This document shows positions 43,961-56,230 of a DNA stretch of 64,000 nt, in pieces. The position numbers were made by a program, and so were the translations under genes. The DNA is from Ancylostoma caninum. Taxonomy: Eukaryota > Nematoda > Chromadorea > Rhabditida > Ancylostomatidae. The notes under the pieces are model-generated. The model was not told where the DNA came from. It made no database searches and was given only the letters and a program-made list of their open reading frames with translations. Position 1 is the stretch's first letter. Each line of letters starts with the position of its first letter. The stretch is from NCBI GenBank assembly GCA_037903475.1, contig JBAJFG010000057.1:310001-374000 (forward strand), read 5' to 3'.

Positions 43961-44604
43961 TGAATTTGAATAGTCAGCGAATTCAGTTCATTGCTTTGTA
44001 ATTTCTTAATCACTTTCTTAGTCATCACTTGGAACTTTTTTGGTTTAGTATAAATGAACCACGTCGTGTCGGTGAATATCGATGAGGAATGACAAAGATG
44101 ATTGGTGGAAATAGGCGCTCGTGATGCCTATTCTCTTCTCACAATAATGTTTTCTTTCAGTTTTTCTTAAAAACTTTGGAAAGGTATAAAGTCTTCAGAA
44201 TAAGTTCGGTTTGAATTAGAAGGATGGGATAGTCACATACAGTGGTAATGCTGAGGGTGCGTTTGTATGATTGGCTCACTGAGTTATTGACCGACCGGTT
44301 TGTACAATACAAAAGCAGTTGTGTTCTGTATTTCACGCGGTCCTTGGTATGCTCGCTGCTCGCGAAAGACAGAGATGGAAAGAACAAAGCAAATTGATCC
44401 ACGGATTCTGTCAGTTATCTTCTCTCATTCGCTACGCTACGTGCTCTTTTTGGACTGAATAATGTTATAGCTATACATATACAGTTGTGAAATAGTGTAG
44501 CTCGAGTTGAGGACGTGAATCTCACACAACCTGTTGGCGCGCACGAAAAACCACACCGGGCCAATACTTTCACACTTTGGAAATTAGCACAGTAACGTGG
44601 CTTA
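43961..44604. other. Stretch with nothing recognised
   Basis: Unique-looking AT-rich sequence between the minisatellites and the right arm of the inverted duplication. No exon, RNA or repeat was identified. Confidence 0.4.
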
Positions 44605-44948
44605 CGGGGCCACTAGTTCCAAAAGTAAAAGAGGAATAGAATAGATCAGTGCGTATTCCACCACGGCAATAATTGCAGAGTTCGTCTCATTTTTCCTTCA
44701 TATCATCTTGTAGACAACCTTCAGTAAATTTTATGAAGCAAACATAAGTGTACTTTCAAATACTCTTAGGAAACTCACCAAATTTACACTACTTCTTCAC
44801 CGAGACTTCTTGCAGAACACTGTTTCTGAATCCCCCACTAATGTGCTCATCGGAGGACAACATTGCATGCGTATCGTTTCAACGCTACCGACGCCCGCCT
44901 AACAGCCTCGCTCTCTCGGAACAAGCGGGGCCGCGTAGTTGCGGCAGC

Positions 44949-44958
44949 GAGGGGTACG
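44949..44958 (+). promoter_or_regulatory. Putative PSE of U1, right copy
   Basis: GAGGGGTACG at -49 to -40 of the U1 start, matching the element upstream of U2 genes. Confidence 0.6.
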
Positions 44959-44997
44959 GAGCGGGGAGCGGGCTCCCAACGCACGACAACGGCTCAT

Positions 44998-45158
44998 AAA
45001 CTTACCTGGCTGGGGGCGTCTCGCGATCATTAAGGCGGGACCCCCATGGTGAGGCCCGCGCATTGCACTTTCGCCCGGGCTGACCCGTGTGGCAGTCTCG
45101 AACTGAGATTCGCCAACAGCTAAATTTTTGTGTGTGGGGCTGCGTACGCGCGGCCCTG
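44998..45158 (+). ncRNA. U1 snRNA gene, right-arm copy
   Basis: 161 nt beginning AAACTTACCTGG, with the same stem-loops and Sm-type AATTTTTG as the left copy and identical to it by eye. The preceding GC-rich segment (44880-44997) is also strongly conserved between arms. Confidence 0.95.
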
Positions 45159-48100
45159 GAAAGCATGGTCATCCTAAGCATTCCTGGAATGATGGAGCTA
45201 ATGGGAGTTTAAAATCTTGAGCCAGGCAAAAAAAAATCAACAAAATAAGGGAATTGGAACGAAAAATTGCAGTCATTACCCATTTGATCGGAGGCGATGT
45301 GTACAGGTGGAAGTGCTGCTTTTCTCTACTGCTGCACTAACTGATCAGGAGCGGACAACACTAAAGAACTTAAACATAGCTAGCAAATTTTTCCAGTTTA
45401 CTCTACAAACTTTTTTCAAGTTTACCCTCCTACAAACTAGCTGAAAAGTCTGCTTATTTTATTTTAGTCCCATGTTTTGATTATATGTTTTTAGTTATTC
45501 ACCAAGAAATATAATGGTTTTTTTTTGTATTCCACCTCTCAGTGTCCCAAAGTCAAAGTCCTCAGTTTTTCTTCCCCCCTCTCTTCTCTGCCACTGATAG
45601 GGCCCGATAAATTACTATTTACACAGTAGGTGGTGGGGGCAATACGTATTAGGTAAAAGACGTTTCATAGTCCCAATTTTTAGGTATAAGTATACATAGT
45701 ACCATACATTTTCTTGAGAAAGGAAACGAAAGACAGCAAAGACCGAAAACATTCCCGATGCTTATTGTGCTGCTTACTATAATGAGAATAGAATAACAGT
45801 GAGCAAAAATAGATGAGAGCGAAGAAATTAACAGTTTCAATTTCCATGTTCTTTCTTCCTCCCAGCGCTCGTCTAGAAAAGATTTGAGAGAAGGAGATTT
45901 CCATGGGCGCTAACTCCAACTCATTAGCAATAACGTAGAGGAATTGTGAGCGATCTCCAAAAGTTGTGTAGATAGCAGATGCGTGATTCGTGAACGTTCC
46001 CAAGAGGGTACATGTAGCCGATACTTCAAAGTGGACGAATTATCCTGGTAACAATAGCTGGGGTGCACTCTGCCCGAGCAAATCGTGTCATTTAACGAAA
46101 AGAAGTAACGCTAGAGATACATGATTATTTCCGATCTCATCCGACCCCGCCCGTCTGATCTGGTCCGCGTTGCGACGTCCGATCTCGTCCAAACGGGGTC
46201 CGATCTAGTCCAAGGCGCGCAAAAGAGAGTGTCGAGTGTAGTCCTCCGAGATAAGCTAATCTTACGCCGGCTTTTGCTGTTTGCATGCAGTGTATATCAC
46301 TGTTTTAACGGCAGATTGTGAAATTCTGGTGATTTAGTCCATACGGGCTGCGTTCGTACTGCACAGTTATCAGAGAAATTGCGGTTTCTAGTTTTTGATG
46401 GAGGTGTGATTACGCTCACAAGGACGCTGTATGGATGTATGCCAGGAACGATAGCTGGCAATAGTAGGATGGTATGAACCCGTGTATCAATATCCTATGC
46501 AAATGTAACCTAGGATGCGCATCTATGGGACCCCCGTCTAGGTTGGCAGCACAACTGCCACACGCACTTTCGCGTTAGATTAGTGGTATTTTGGATGTTT
46601 CAGACAGTATGACGTCGTTTACCGCTATTTCATACCATATCAGAGTGCATGAGCAGAGATAGGACTCGGCTTGGACGAGATCGGACGCCGCAACGCGGTC
46701 GAGTCCGAACGGGGGGAGGGGGGTTGGGCGAGATCGGATACAATCGAGATACATAGCAAGATATTTTACCTTTTGCTCTGAAACCTTCCACTCTAGATGA
46801 GCGGGAAGTTCAGAACGTTCCGGAAACGTCCACGAACCTCACCTCACGTGGACCCAGGTGTACCACTTGTGAACTAAATTAGCGGGAACTGTCCATGTTG
46901 AGCGCCAGACCACCAAGGCAACACATCGTCGTGGGACCTATCCCGCGTCGGGTCCTGCACAGCCCACACCGCTATGTGAAGTTGGATTTCAACATAAGGG
47001 CATTTCCATAGCGGCCAGAACACGGCTCTCTGACTACTCCTCAGTCGTCTGCTCAAATCGTTTTGCATCCGCATTGATTAAGTAGAGGTTTTCCGTATTG
47101 CTCGTGTATGACTCCACCATCCAATCTTTCCCGGAACCTTTGTCTCCCAATCCTCGTTTTCGTCCTTCTCTGAGTTCACAATTGGCGTTGCCGTCCAACC
47201 CTCACCAAGGGTTTTCTTCTCCAGATCGCTGAGAACTGCTGGGTGAGGGTTGGACGGTAATGCCGATACATTGCTGTGACACTTCTTTGTTGCAGAAATT
47301 TGCCTTGACCATCATTGCTCAGAATTACACACAGAATTATACACAATGCAGAACGAAGAGGAGAAGGGAATTGTTGGCAGGATGCGAATATTCCTGCTGT
47401 TGCCGTCACGACGGCCACGCGAACAAACTGCGTTTTGATCTTCGCCGCATCGAGACATCAGAAAGAGTGGAATTATCGCGGAAACTTTGTAAAATTTTAG
47501 GTCGACGGGTCAGATTTGACGCGCAGCAACCATAAATAGCGCTTTTGTTGAAATACGTTGCTTTCTTTTCTACTATTTATATATAAAAATGACATGAACT
47601 GCGGTAGCTTTAATTGCGCGGTGTTAGGCTCGGAATACAGTTGATTTCTGCACTTTCCTTCCTCAAGAAATCTCATCGATTGGGTTGTCTTGGAATTTCA
47701 AGAAAAAAATTCGGTAAAAAGTAAAAAAAAAGTCAGTAAAAAAGTTCAGTAAAAAAAAAGTAAAAACTATCGTAATTTCTGAACAAGAACTTATTTAGTC
47801 AACGATGCGAAGCAAAAAAAAAACGCAAACAATTGTGAATTGTCAGGGCAGGACATTAATTCCCTTCTGTCAGAACTACGGTTCCTACGAGTGAACGGTC
47901 TCAAAACCCCATTTCAACATCATTTTCCATAGAAAATCGCTTCTCTGGAATGGTGCCTCCATTGGGCAGGTCACACGGTAATTTAAGGGGAGGGGTTGGA
48001 GAACAACGGTAGCTGAGGTAACCGGTTGAAGCCCAGCTCCATTAGTTTACTGTTGGCGTTTGCTACTAGCCTAATCATCAGAAGGAGTGCAAATATTGCA

Positions 48101-48666
48101 GTGTGATACGTTGTAATGAAGAATTTTCCTTATTGGCTGTTTTTCCTCGACCGCTTTCGCCTGCTCTAGGATGACTCGATGGAATCCTTGAACATTGCCT
48201 CGTAAGAACAGATCGAACTACAGCATTCTTCTCGTCGTTTAATGTGGGGTCATCCGAGGAGTGATCGCTCCTAAAATCTCATATCTCCAGACTCAAAGCG
48301 AGTGGGTCAGCAAAGTCCAAAAAATGACGTTTTGAAATGTTTCGTACACAACGCTGGGACCATTATTGAGAATATACAGAAACTGTCAACATCTCGGGAA
48401 TGGAAATTGTATGCTCGCTGTCGACTGTTGTCAGTCTAACTTTGTTATTCTTATAATGACGTCGAGAACAAATTGATTTTTCTGGCCGATTCTTCACTTC
48501 AACATGGACAGGAACTAAAAATTGTAACTTGCAGTTGACAACGTTCTCAATATCAGTGCAAAGCTGCTGCTTAGAGTATACCTGGCTGTTGGACTGTTAC
48601 GAGAAGAACCACCGCCACTTTATTTTCTTCTGATCTTTTCTTCCTTGTTTGTTCCTCCCTGGGGAG

Positions 48667-48851
48667 GTGCGCCGATCCCAACAGCAGTGCAACGCTGGGC
48701 CGACCCCCGATGGGGTGCGAGCAAGCCCGCGACCCCATCCGGTCCCAAAAATCAAATAACCTTAACGAGACTCATTCGAATCTCTATCGAAGGTTAATTC
48801 GATAAGAACAGAAACTAAACTTTGATCTTAGCCAAAAGGCCGAGAAGCGAT
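48667..48851 (-). ncRNA. U2 snRNA gene, copy D (possibly a pseudogene)
   Basis: 185 nt, complete, with UUAGUU at the branch-point recognition site. Two marks of decay: the 3' strand of stem IV reads GGCGCAC instead of GGCCCAC, and the -51 element is GATGAGTGCG instead of GAGAGGTACG. It is head-to-head with copy E (976 bp between RNA starts), paralleling pair B/C. Confidence 0.88.
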
Positions 48852-49776
48852 ATCGACCTCTTTTCGGTGCTCGACCACCTCAGCCAACCAGTCGCACTCA
48901 TCGCTGGCCATTTTCCTTGCCGCTGCCTCAGTGGTGGAGTGTCCAGAGAAAGGCAGGTGTGCTAATTAGGATGGTGAGCAGCGCACAGAAATTCATTTGA
49001 TCAAGAAGAAACCATTTCAATCAGGTGATCGTTACTCCATTGCAGATTGCTGGCATAGGTGGAAGCCCGTTCATGGAAGGGAAAAGCATCACGTGCAGAA
49101 AAGGATTTATTTTCACACGGTATTCTCACGTAAGCCTTTACTTGACGACAGTACAAGTTCTCCGCTAAAATGCTAACGCCACTAATACTCGGATCTTGGC
49201 CTAAGCAGAGATCTCCTGTGCCACGACTAATCAAGGTTTTGAGCTTCCCACTTATTTAGGACCATTATAGTTCCTTTAAAAAAGATTAAAAATTCTGTTT
49301 TCTTCAGCAGAACTTCTTGTTTCTTACTGAAGCACGCCGTTTGCTTGAGAAACAACCTTCCGCCCTGGAATAGTGGTTAGACTGCTTTTCCGGGAACATC
49401 CATGAATCCCACTAGAGGTTGCTCCTGTCCAATTTCGCTTTATATTCCAGTGTTGTCCACGAACTGATCTCTTATCGATGCTGCCAAAATTAGATCGTGA
49501 GCTTTCCTTTGCAACTTGTCAGATAGTGATTCTTTTCTAGGAGGCGGTTGACCATCCCAGTAATCAATGGGTGGGTAATTATTGCAGAAATACACCGGCC
49601 CAATTGATGTGACCGTCTGACCTGTTAACGATAATATTAAGACGCCCTAATCACCTTGAGGTATGACCCGGACTAATGTCGGATCAAACTGTAATACACA
49701 TCGTGTTACTTTCACAGGTGGCGCGCCTTTCTCGTTGCACTCCTCGGCGAACGTAATTGAGTCTCATGCCACCCGT

Positions 49777-49786
49777 GAGAGGTACG
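49777..49786 (+). promoter_or_regulatory. Putative PSE of U2 copy E
   Basis: GAGAGGTACG at -51 to -42. Confidence 0.6.
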
Positions 49787-49827
49787 ACTCACTAGCTGAG
49801 GTGGTCCAGCTCGGGAGTGATTTCGGC

Positions 49828-50012
49828 ATCGCTTCTCGGCCTTTTGGCTAAGATCAAAGTTTAGTTTCTGTTCTTATCGAATTAACCTTCGATAGAGATT
49901 CGAATGAGTCTCATTAAGGTTATTTGATTTTTGGGACCGGATGGGGTCGCGCGCTTGCTCGCACCCCATCGGGGGTCGGCCCAGCGTTGCACTGCTGCTG
50001 GGATCGGCCCAA
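49828..50012 (+). ncRNA. U2 snRNA gene, copy E
   Basis: 185 nt with intact stems I, IIa, IIb, III, IV and Sm site. UUAGUU at 49861-49866 in place of GUAGUA. Its 3' flank matches that of copy B, its 5' flank those of copies A and C. Confidence 0.92.
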
Positions 50013-50229
50013 CTCCTCAGGGAGGAACAAGCACAGTATAAAAAAATTAAGAGAAAAGTATTGTGTTGAGAGAACTACGTCTCAAAGTTAGGACTGGACT
50101 TTTTTTTCTCGCTAGAGTTCAACAGTTGATTAGTTAAGTATAACTTTACCAACAGCCTCGCACTGAAATTGAAACGTCATCAGGTGCAGTCCACAAAGGG
50201 TAAGTCCCTCAGCCTGGTGCGTGTTGAAA

Positions 50230-53180
50230 AGTAGAACCGGCTAGATAAATGAATTTGTGCTCGAAACTATTATAAAACTCAGGTGTGAAAACTGGAGCAG
50301 ATTACTTATGCTTTCGATCATACTTCGCTTATTTTTCTCCGAAATACTTCCCGATTTCGCCCGGGAAATACACGTAAACCTCCAGAAAATTAGCGAAAAC
50401 TACTCGAATTTACACAAAATTCGCCCGAAAAATAAGCGAATTTTTTTTTGTTAAACTCACCTCTGAAATTTCTACTCCAGTGTCCCGCGTGAGTGGTCCG
50501 ATCTTTCAGCCGCACTCACCCTACCACACCTAGGAGGAGGAATCTCGGTCCAACACGCCGCTGGCTTTCGTGGATCGTAAGCCAGGAAAAACGGTTAGGT
50601 TGTGATTGTGCAAGATAGCATGAGGGCTGATTGGATCCCACACGAGGAAAGGTCAGTCTTTTGCCGTAGATCAGGATGGCAGGACGATTTCATCCGATTT
50701 AATGGAGTAAAGACCAAGGATGTGGCTGGAAGGTAGACAGATCTGCTCAATCTCACCGGTTCTTCAGGATTTTTCGCACGAAAAACTAGGATCACATCAA
50801 TTGTGCCTGTGCGACAATAATATAAACAATTATAATTGTAACTGTAACTCATCTCTGGATCAAGCTATCCAGATGAAATCTGGATATGTATTGACGTTCT
50901 ATGGGGGCTTCTCAGCAGCATCTTATCGGGGCAAAAACTCAATTCTACTGGCTTTATTGAGCCTAAACATCAATTTCCTCGACTTTCTTTGATTTGGTCC
51001 TTATCTTCACAACCACCATCTAAGAAAATGAAGAGTTGATACAGATTAAGCACACAAAGCACACAATTGGCTATTTTGTCCAACAGATGTCATTGCTGCG
51101 CTTTCCTTTGTCGCTCAAATGCGAGGACCAAAGTAGGTGGTCCAATTCACCAAAACTTTTTATTGTGTCTAAAGAATATTGACAGCGTTAAAGTCCCTAC
51201 TTACGTAAGAATAGTTGTTGGTAGTGGATATCATGGAAATATTCTTCGTCTAAACTGCTATCTTTTGATCGAGATTGTTGAAAATTCTTTTTTCTCCTTT
51301 TGGGCTTTTCGGTAATCCCTCTTTTTCTCGTAAAGAGAAGAACTACATAACACGACTATTACAGCAAATTACTCACTTAAAATTAGATTCAGAATAACTC
51401 CTCTGCGAATCGAAACAAGGTGGTACAAACGAAGAACCATCATGTTGATCCCGATGAAAGCGGTGAATTTGGACTTGGAACGTGATAGTTCTCTTTGAAA
51501 GCAGTTTGCGTCAATGGTATGCAGCTTGAAGAAAGAGTACTTCGACCCTCACCACATCCTCAAATACTGGCCGAATAGCTCAATCCCAAGTTAAGTTATA
51601 ATGAAAAGTTCCGTCACCAACATTCCACTGATCATATTTTTTTGACTGAGACTATACATCAGTAGTGCGTTGGAAAAATGATTGAGTTTTTCAGCTGAAA
51701 GTGCAAGTGATTTCCCACAGATTCTTCGTCAGTTTTGCCCAGGACGTTGGGGTTGTTGAAAATAACTTGCGAAATATCTGCTGCGTCAGTCATTTGATCC
51801 CTGAACACACTGAATCAGTGGGTTCATTTATTTTTTCCAGCAATTTTCGGCCGATTTCGATATTGATGTGTTTCGGTATTGATGGCTAAGTGATGTTCGA
51901 GAAATGCTTGGTGGGAAAAGATGATGCTTAATGACTGGAACATTATGATAGCTTCCGATTATGGTAGCTTCTATGATCCTCTATCGATGTATCCGGTTTT
52001 TGTACGATTTTTTTCGAGAAGATCGACGAATCACACGTGAAAATGTGGAGAAAATCGGGAAAAGAGCAGAAATCCGTGGATTTCGCCCTTTTTAACCGGG
52101 TTTTCGCAACAGTTCCGCGTGTAGCTTGGCGGCTTCCTGGGTGTTTTACTGATTGGGTAATTTTGAGGCAGAATGGACCTGACGTAGAGATTTGGCAGGT
52201 AATTTCTCACGGAAAAACATGAATTTTCAAGAAAGATGATCAATTCGATTTTCGCAGTGAAATTGGCACGATGATAGCTGCGGGGAAATTTAGACATATC
52301 GAAGAGCTGCAGCTCATGAAAAACTCATGAGAGACGAGAGAGGTCTAGATGGTTGAGGAGCCTAGAAACTTTCCGGAAGCGTTACGAACCTCATCTCACG
52401 TGCACTACGGTGCACCATGCGATAACTAATTTGGCGGAGAGACCCTATGTTGAGATGCAGGAAAGCAAAATAAGAGATCGTCGCGGGACCAGTCAGTCAT
52501 TCGTCGGTTCCTGCAAGATCCACACCGTCATGCAAAGTTGAATTTCATCATGCAGGCTGTTTCATAACAGATACGACACTCAGCTCTATTCTTCTTTCTG
52601 GTCCCCGGCGTGAGTGGTTCCCCATTCACAATGCTTAACTATCATTTTTCTATACTTTTGGTGTACAGTTTCTATCCAACCTTCCATATGACATTTGGCT
52701 CCCAGTCCTTGGTTTTCTCTTCTTTGCTTTTCACCATCCGCTTTGGCGTTCATGTGTTACCCCGTAGTTCACAGAAACTTAATGACAGTCCGGGGGAATA
52801 CTTGATCCGACCGTTCCCAGGGCTCTGCGCATCAAAGTCCTTTGAATTTTTGCCGGCGTACATGCTTGAAACTGTCCCTATTTTACTGAAAAGGAAGTAG
52901 AACCCATTTATATGATGTTTTTCGTAAAGTTGGCTAGTATATTGCGTTAGGATGCTAAATTCCATTGCTTGTGAGGTCAAGTGAACGATCAGGAAGGAGT
53001 GAGCGAAGATTTTTCCATTGGTATTTAGTATTTAAGCTAGCAGTGGAACCGTAACGAATCAAACTCTTCATCACGCTTCGAGGATACGAAGTGCAAAATC
53101 AGTCAGAACAAAAACGCGGGCCCTTTTTCCTAATGATCTGCTGAGAATGCTCCTTTCATCGACGGGAAATAGATGGTTTG
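50230..53180. other. Stretch without genes; diverged repeat copy at 52370-52960
   Basis: 52370-52960 is a diverged copy of the family represented by 46800-47300 and 23340-23765 (shared GAACCTCA.CTCACGTG, ATGTTGAG, CGTCG.GGGACC and TCCTGCA blocks). Other parts show only short open frames without recognised content. Confidence 0.5.
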
Positions 53181-53189
53181 ATTCAGAAT

Positions 53190-53275
53190 GTGGCAGTACT
53201 AGCGCCCCTTCGGGACGCTAGAAAGTGGGCTGGGGCAGCCACTTGGGACATGTGCAAACGCTTCACACTTGCCAA
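53190..53275. repeat. Direct repeat, second copy at 54892-54975
   Basis: Both contain TACTAGCGCCCCTTCG and GACGCTAGAAAGTGG, then GGGGCAGCCACTTG; the GCGCCCC...GACGCTAG part is itself a small palindrome. Confidence 0.75.
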
Positions 53276-53399
53276 ATCTCTAGAAAATTTATAAAGAAGC
53301 AGAACCAATCTTCCAATGGGCCCAAACATGAAGTCCTTCTTATGAGTTGAGTATGAGCATGAGAAGTTCGTTCTCCATCGTATGGCGTATTCGTGCGTA

Positions 53400-54002
53400 T
53401 TCCTCACTACCCGGCTAACGCAGACGCGTTCTCCATCGGCGGAACTGTATCCTGCCGTTCCCCACACTATTGGACAAGGCGAAATCGTATCCGAGTGTTT
53501 TCCAGACTACTGGGCCGCAGCGGGCTTTTCTCCATCGGTGGACCCGTATTCTGGCGCCATTTTCACTGTTAGGCCTGAACCATATCCTGGTATTCTCCAC
53601 TTTACTGAGTCACAGCGGACCAATCCTATATTGGCGGACCCGTATTCTGGTGTTATCCATACTACTGGGCCACGGCGGGCCCTTCCTCCATCAGAGCGCC
53701 CGTGTTCTGGCGCCCTCCTCACAGTTAGGGCAAGCCGGATCCGTTCTCCAAGCGCGGGTTCGCATCCTGGCATTCTTAACACTATCGGACTAAAGTGAAC
53801 CCGTATCCTGACGTTCTCCACACCATTATGCTACGACGGGTCCTTCCTCCATCGGTGGACCCGTATCCTGGCATCCCCCCACACCACTGGGCCACAGTGG
53901 GCCCTTTCTCCATTGGTGGACCTGTATCTCGGTGTCCCCCGCACCACTGGGCCACGGCGGGCCCTTTCTCCATCGGTGGACCTGTATCCTGGCATTCCCC
54001 GC
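53400..54002. repeat. 60-bp minisatellite (about 10 units)
   Basis: Units contain CCGTATCCTGGC, CACACCACTGGGCCAC and GGCGGGCCCTTTCTCCATCG, period about 60 bp, more regular toward the 3' end. As 60 is a multiple of three, open frames persist on both strands; no gene is called. Confidence 0.88.
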
Positions 54003-55725
54003 GGTTATTTGAGATGCTGATTACGAATATGACATCTATTTTGTATCAAAATGCCGTTTTTGAGGTGTTTCAAGCATATACGGCATAGTGCATAATTTAA
54101 CCAGAATTACCAATGCGGCAGTGCTGTTCAGATAGATGCGACAGAGCCACAGACGTTGAAAAATTTGAGGCTTTGAAGTAAACCGAAGTGAAACAATTGG
54201 AACCATTTTTAGATTTGTAAATGTGATCGGCATTTTGCGTACTGTACGTGTTTTTGAAAATATTTTGTATGCAAGTTTCCCGTGGATCTTCTATTCTATA
54301 TATTTTATTTGCAGATCGCATATAGCTAATGTGCACAAGTTTGTCGTTAAATTCACCGACTTCAAATTAAAAAAGTTTCCGTTCCTGTGTACAAGAGTAC
54401 CAAATAAATGAAAACGAGGACAATAAAGATGTGGAAGCGAAACTGTGCGTATTTTGGACAAATCCAAAATTTTCAATCCTTTCCTTACTTCTCACTTCAT
54501 TTATCCCTGAAATTAGAATTTTCAGCGTTTTTAACAAATAGTCACGTGACTCCCGTTGTCAGCACAGGTTCAAAAAAATAAAAATAAAATAAAAAAAATA
54601 ACAAGTGAAGCTTTTATAGCTCATCACTACATAGGGTGTTTTATAAGTTTTTTTTTCTATAATTTTTCCATCTACTTTTGTATTTTCTAAAACGTAATGG
54701 GTGTGATACAGTACGCCAGTGAAATGCCAAGCAGATATAGTGCCTGCAGGCGTACCTCAAGGATACAATGCCGTCGGATCGCCACTCCGTATTTGTTCTG
54801 TTAATATTGATTTTCTGGAACTAAGAATGCAACAGCCGAATGGACTGCGATCCCAGAGTGATGAAAAATGTGAGATGAACTGATATTTAGTAATACTAGC
54901 GCCCCTTCGAGACGCTAGAAAGTGGGGTGGGGCAGCCACTTGAGGTACGTAGAAAAGCTTCACACATGTGAAATGCTTAGAGAATTAACAAAAAAGCAAG
55001 ACTAATCATTAACTGAGCTCAAATTCGGAACTCTTTTTATAAATTGCGTATATTTTACCAGTCTGACCGCCTCACCAACGTCGGGCTTCCACACTTCTCG
55101 TGGTCCTTGCCTCTTTGCAAATTCTTAGTCACACACTTACATGTAAAACTATGAAAACAGAGTTAAAACTATGAAAACAGAGTCGACGTGACTATTTGTT
55201 AAAAACGCTGCAAAATTTAATTTCAGGAATAAATTGAGTGAAAAGTAAGGGAAAGGATTGAAAATTTTGGATTTGTCCAAAATAAGCGCAGTTTCGCTTC
55301 CACATATTTATTCTCCTCGTTTTCATTTATTTGGTACTCTTGTACACAGGAACACAAACTTTTCCAAGTTGAAATCAGCGAATTCAACGAAAAACTTGTG
55401 CACATTAACTATATGTAATCTGATAATAAAATATGCAGAACAGAAGATCTACGGGAAACTTGCATGTAAAATATTTTTAAAAACTCGTGCAATACGCGAA
55501 ATGCCCATCACATTTACAAGTCTAAAAATAATTCTATTTGTTTTACTTCAAGGCCTCGAATTTTTCAACGTCTGTGGCTCTGTCGCATCTACATAGCTTG
55601 AACAGCACTGCCGCACTGGTAATTCTGAGGAAATTATACATCATATCGCATATGCTTGAAACACCTCAAAAGCGGCGTTTTGATACGAAATAGATGTCAT
55701 ATTCGTTACCAGCATCTCAGATAAC
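54003..55725. repeat. Inverted repeat with about 540-bp arms and 640-bp centre
   Basis: Left arm 54003-54545 and right arm about 55186-55725 are inverse copies: GGTTATTTGAGATGCTG at one end answers CAGCATCTCAGATAACC at the other, and both arms share TTTGGACAAATCCAAAATTT. The centre includes the second copy of the TACTAGCGCCCC repeat. It may be a foldback-type element; no target duplication was found. Confidence 0.72.
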
Positions 55726-56230
55726 CCCTGGATCGATGTTTTATTTCTCAAAATCATCCACTTTTCCTGGAATTTAAACTACAGTTTTATTTAATTTTAA
55801 ACAATTTATAATGTTCAATTCATCATCTTGTGTATTCTTTTGGAACTCTGCCAACACTCCACTCAGCAATTTGCAAACCACGCTCCCTCTCACGCGTGTT
55901 GCATTGCGTGCATATCCGCAGGTTATGGCGGCATGGGCGTGGGACCCTAAGTTCCCTGAATCCGATCACAAACCAGTGGATGGCAGTGAGAAGGAACGAT
56001 AGGTCGTGGCAGCTGCCAGCTGCACCGTGCATCGCACGTAGTGGCTGCCGCGCCCATCTCGCACAATACGCAAACTAGCCTATACTGTACAAACGACAGA
56101 AGATTTCATTTGGTTCAGCGCTAGACTGGATGTGGATTTTTGTTATTTAGGACAAAAATGTAGTAACTCCTAGCGATTATGCGTCACAATTCAGTAAAAA
56201 CTAAGCTTTGTCTACTTTCGTCGTACTAAG
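55726..56230. repeat. Dispersed repeat, inverse copy of 12895-13440
   Basis: Continues directly from the inverted repeat. Both copies share the ACATTATAAATTG-type AT tract, TGCATCGCACGTAGTG and CAAACGACAGAAG. Confidence 0.65.

Larger units (their letters stand above)
44605..48690 (-). repeat. Right arm of the inverted segmental duplication (uninserted copy)
   Basis: Reverse complement of the left arm (15190-37345) without its five insertions. It is contiguous, with one U1 gene near its left end and the 3' end of U2 copy D at its right end. It is the empty-site reference for the left-arm elements. Confidence 0.85.

Noticed and set aside
53382..53821. Open frames on both strands of about 100-138 codons
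   Set aside because: The 60-bp repeat period keeps frames open; the overlapping frames on both strands are a repeat artefact.
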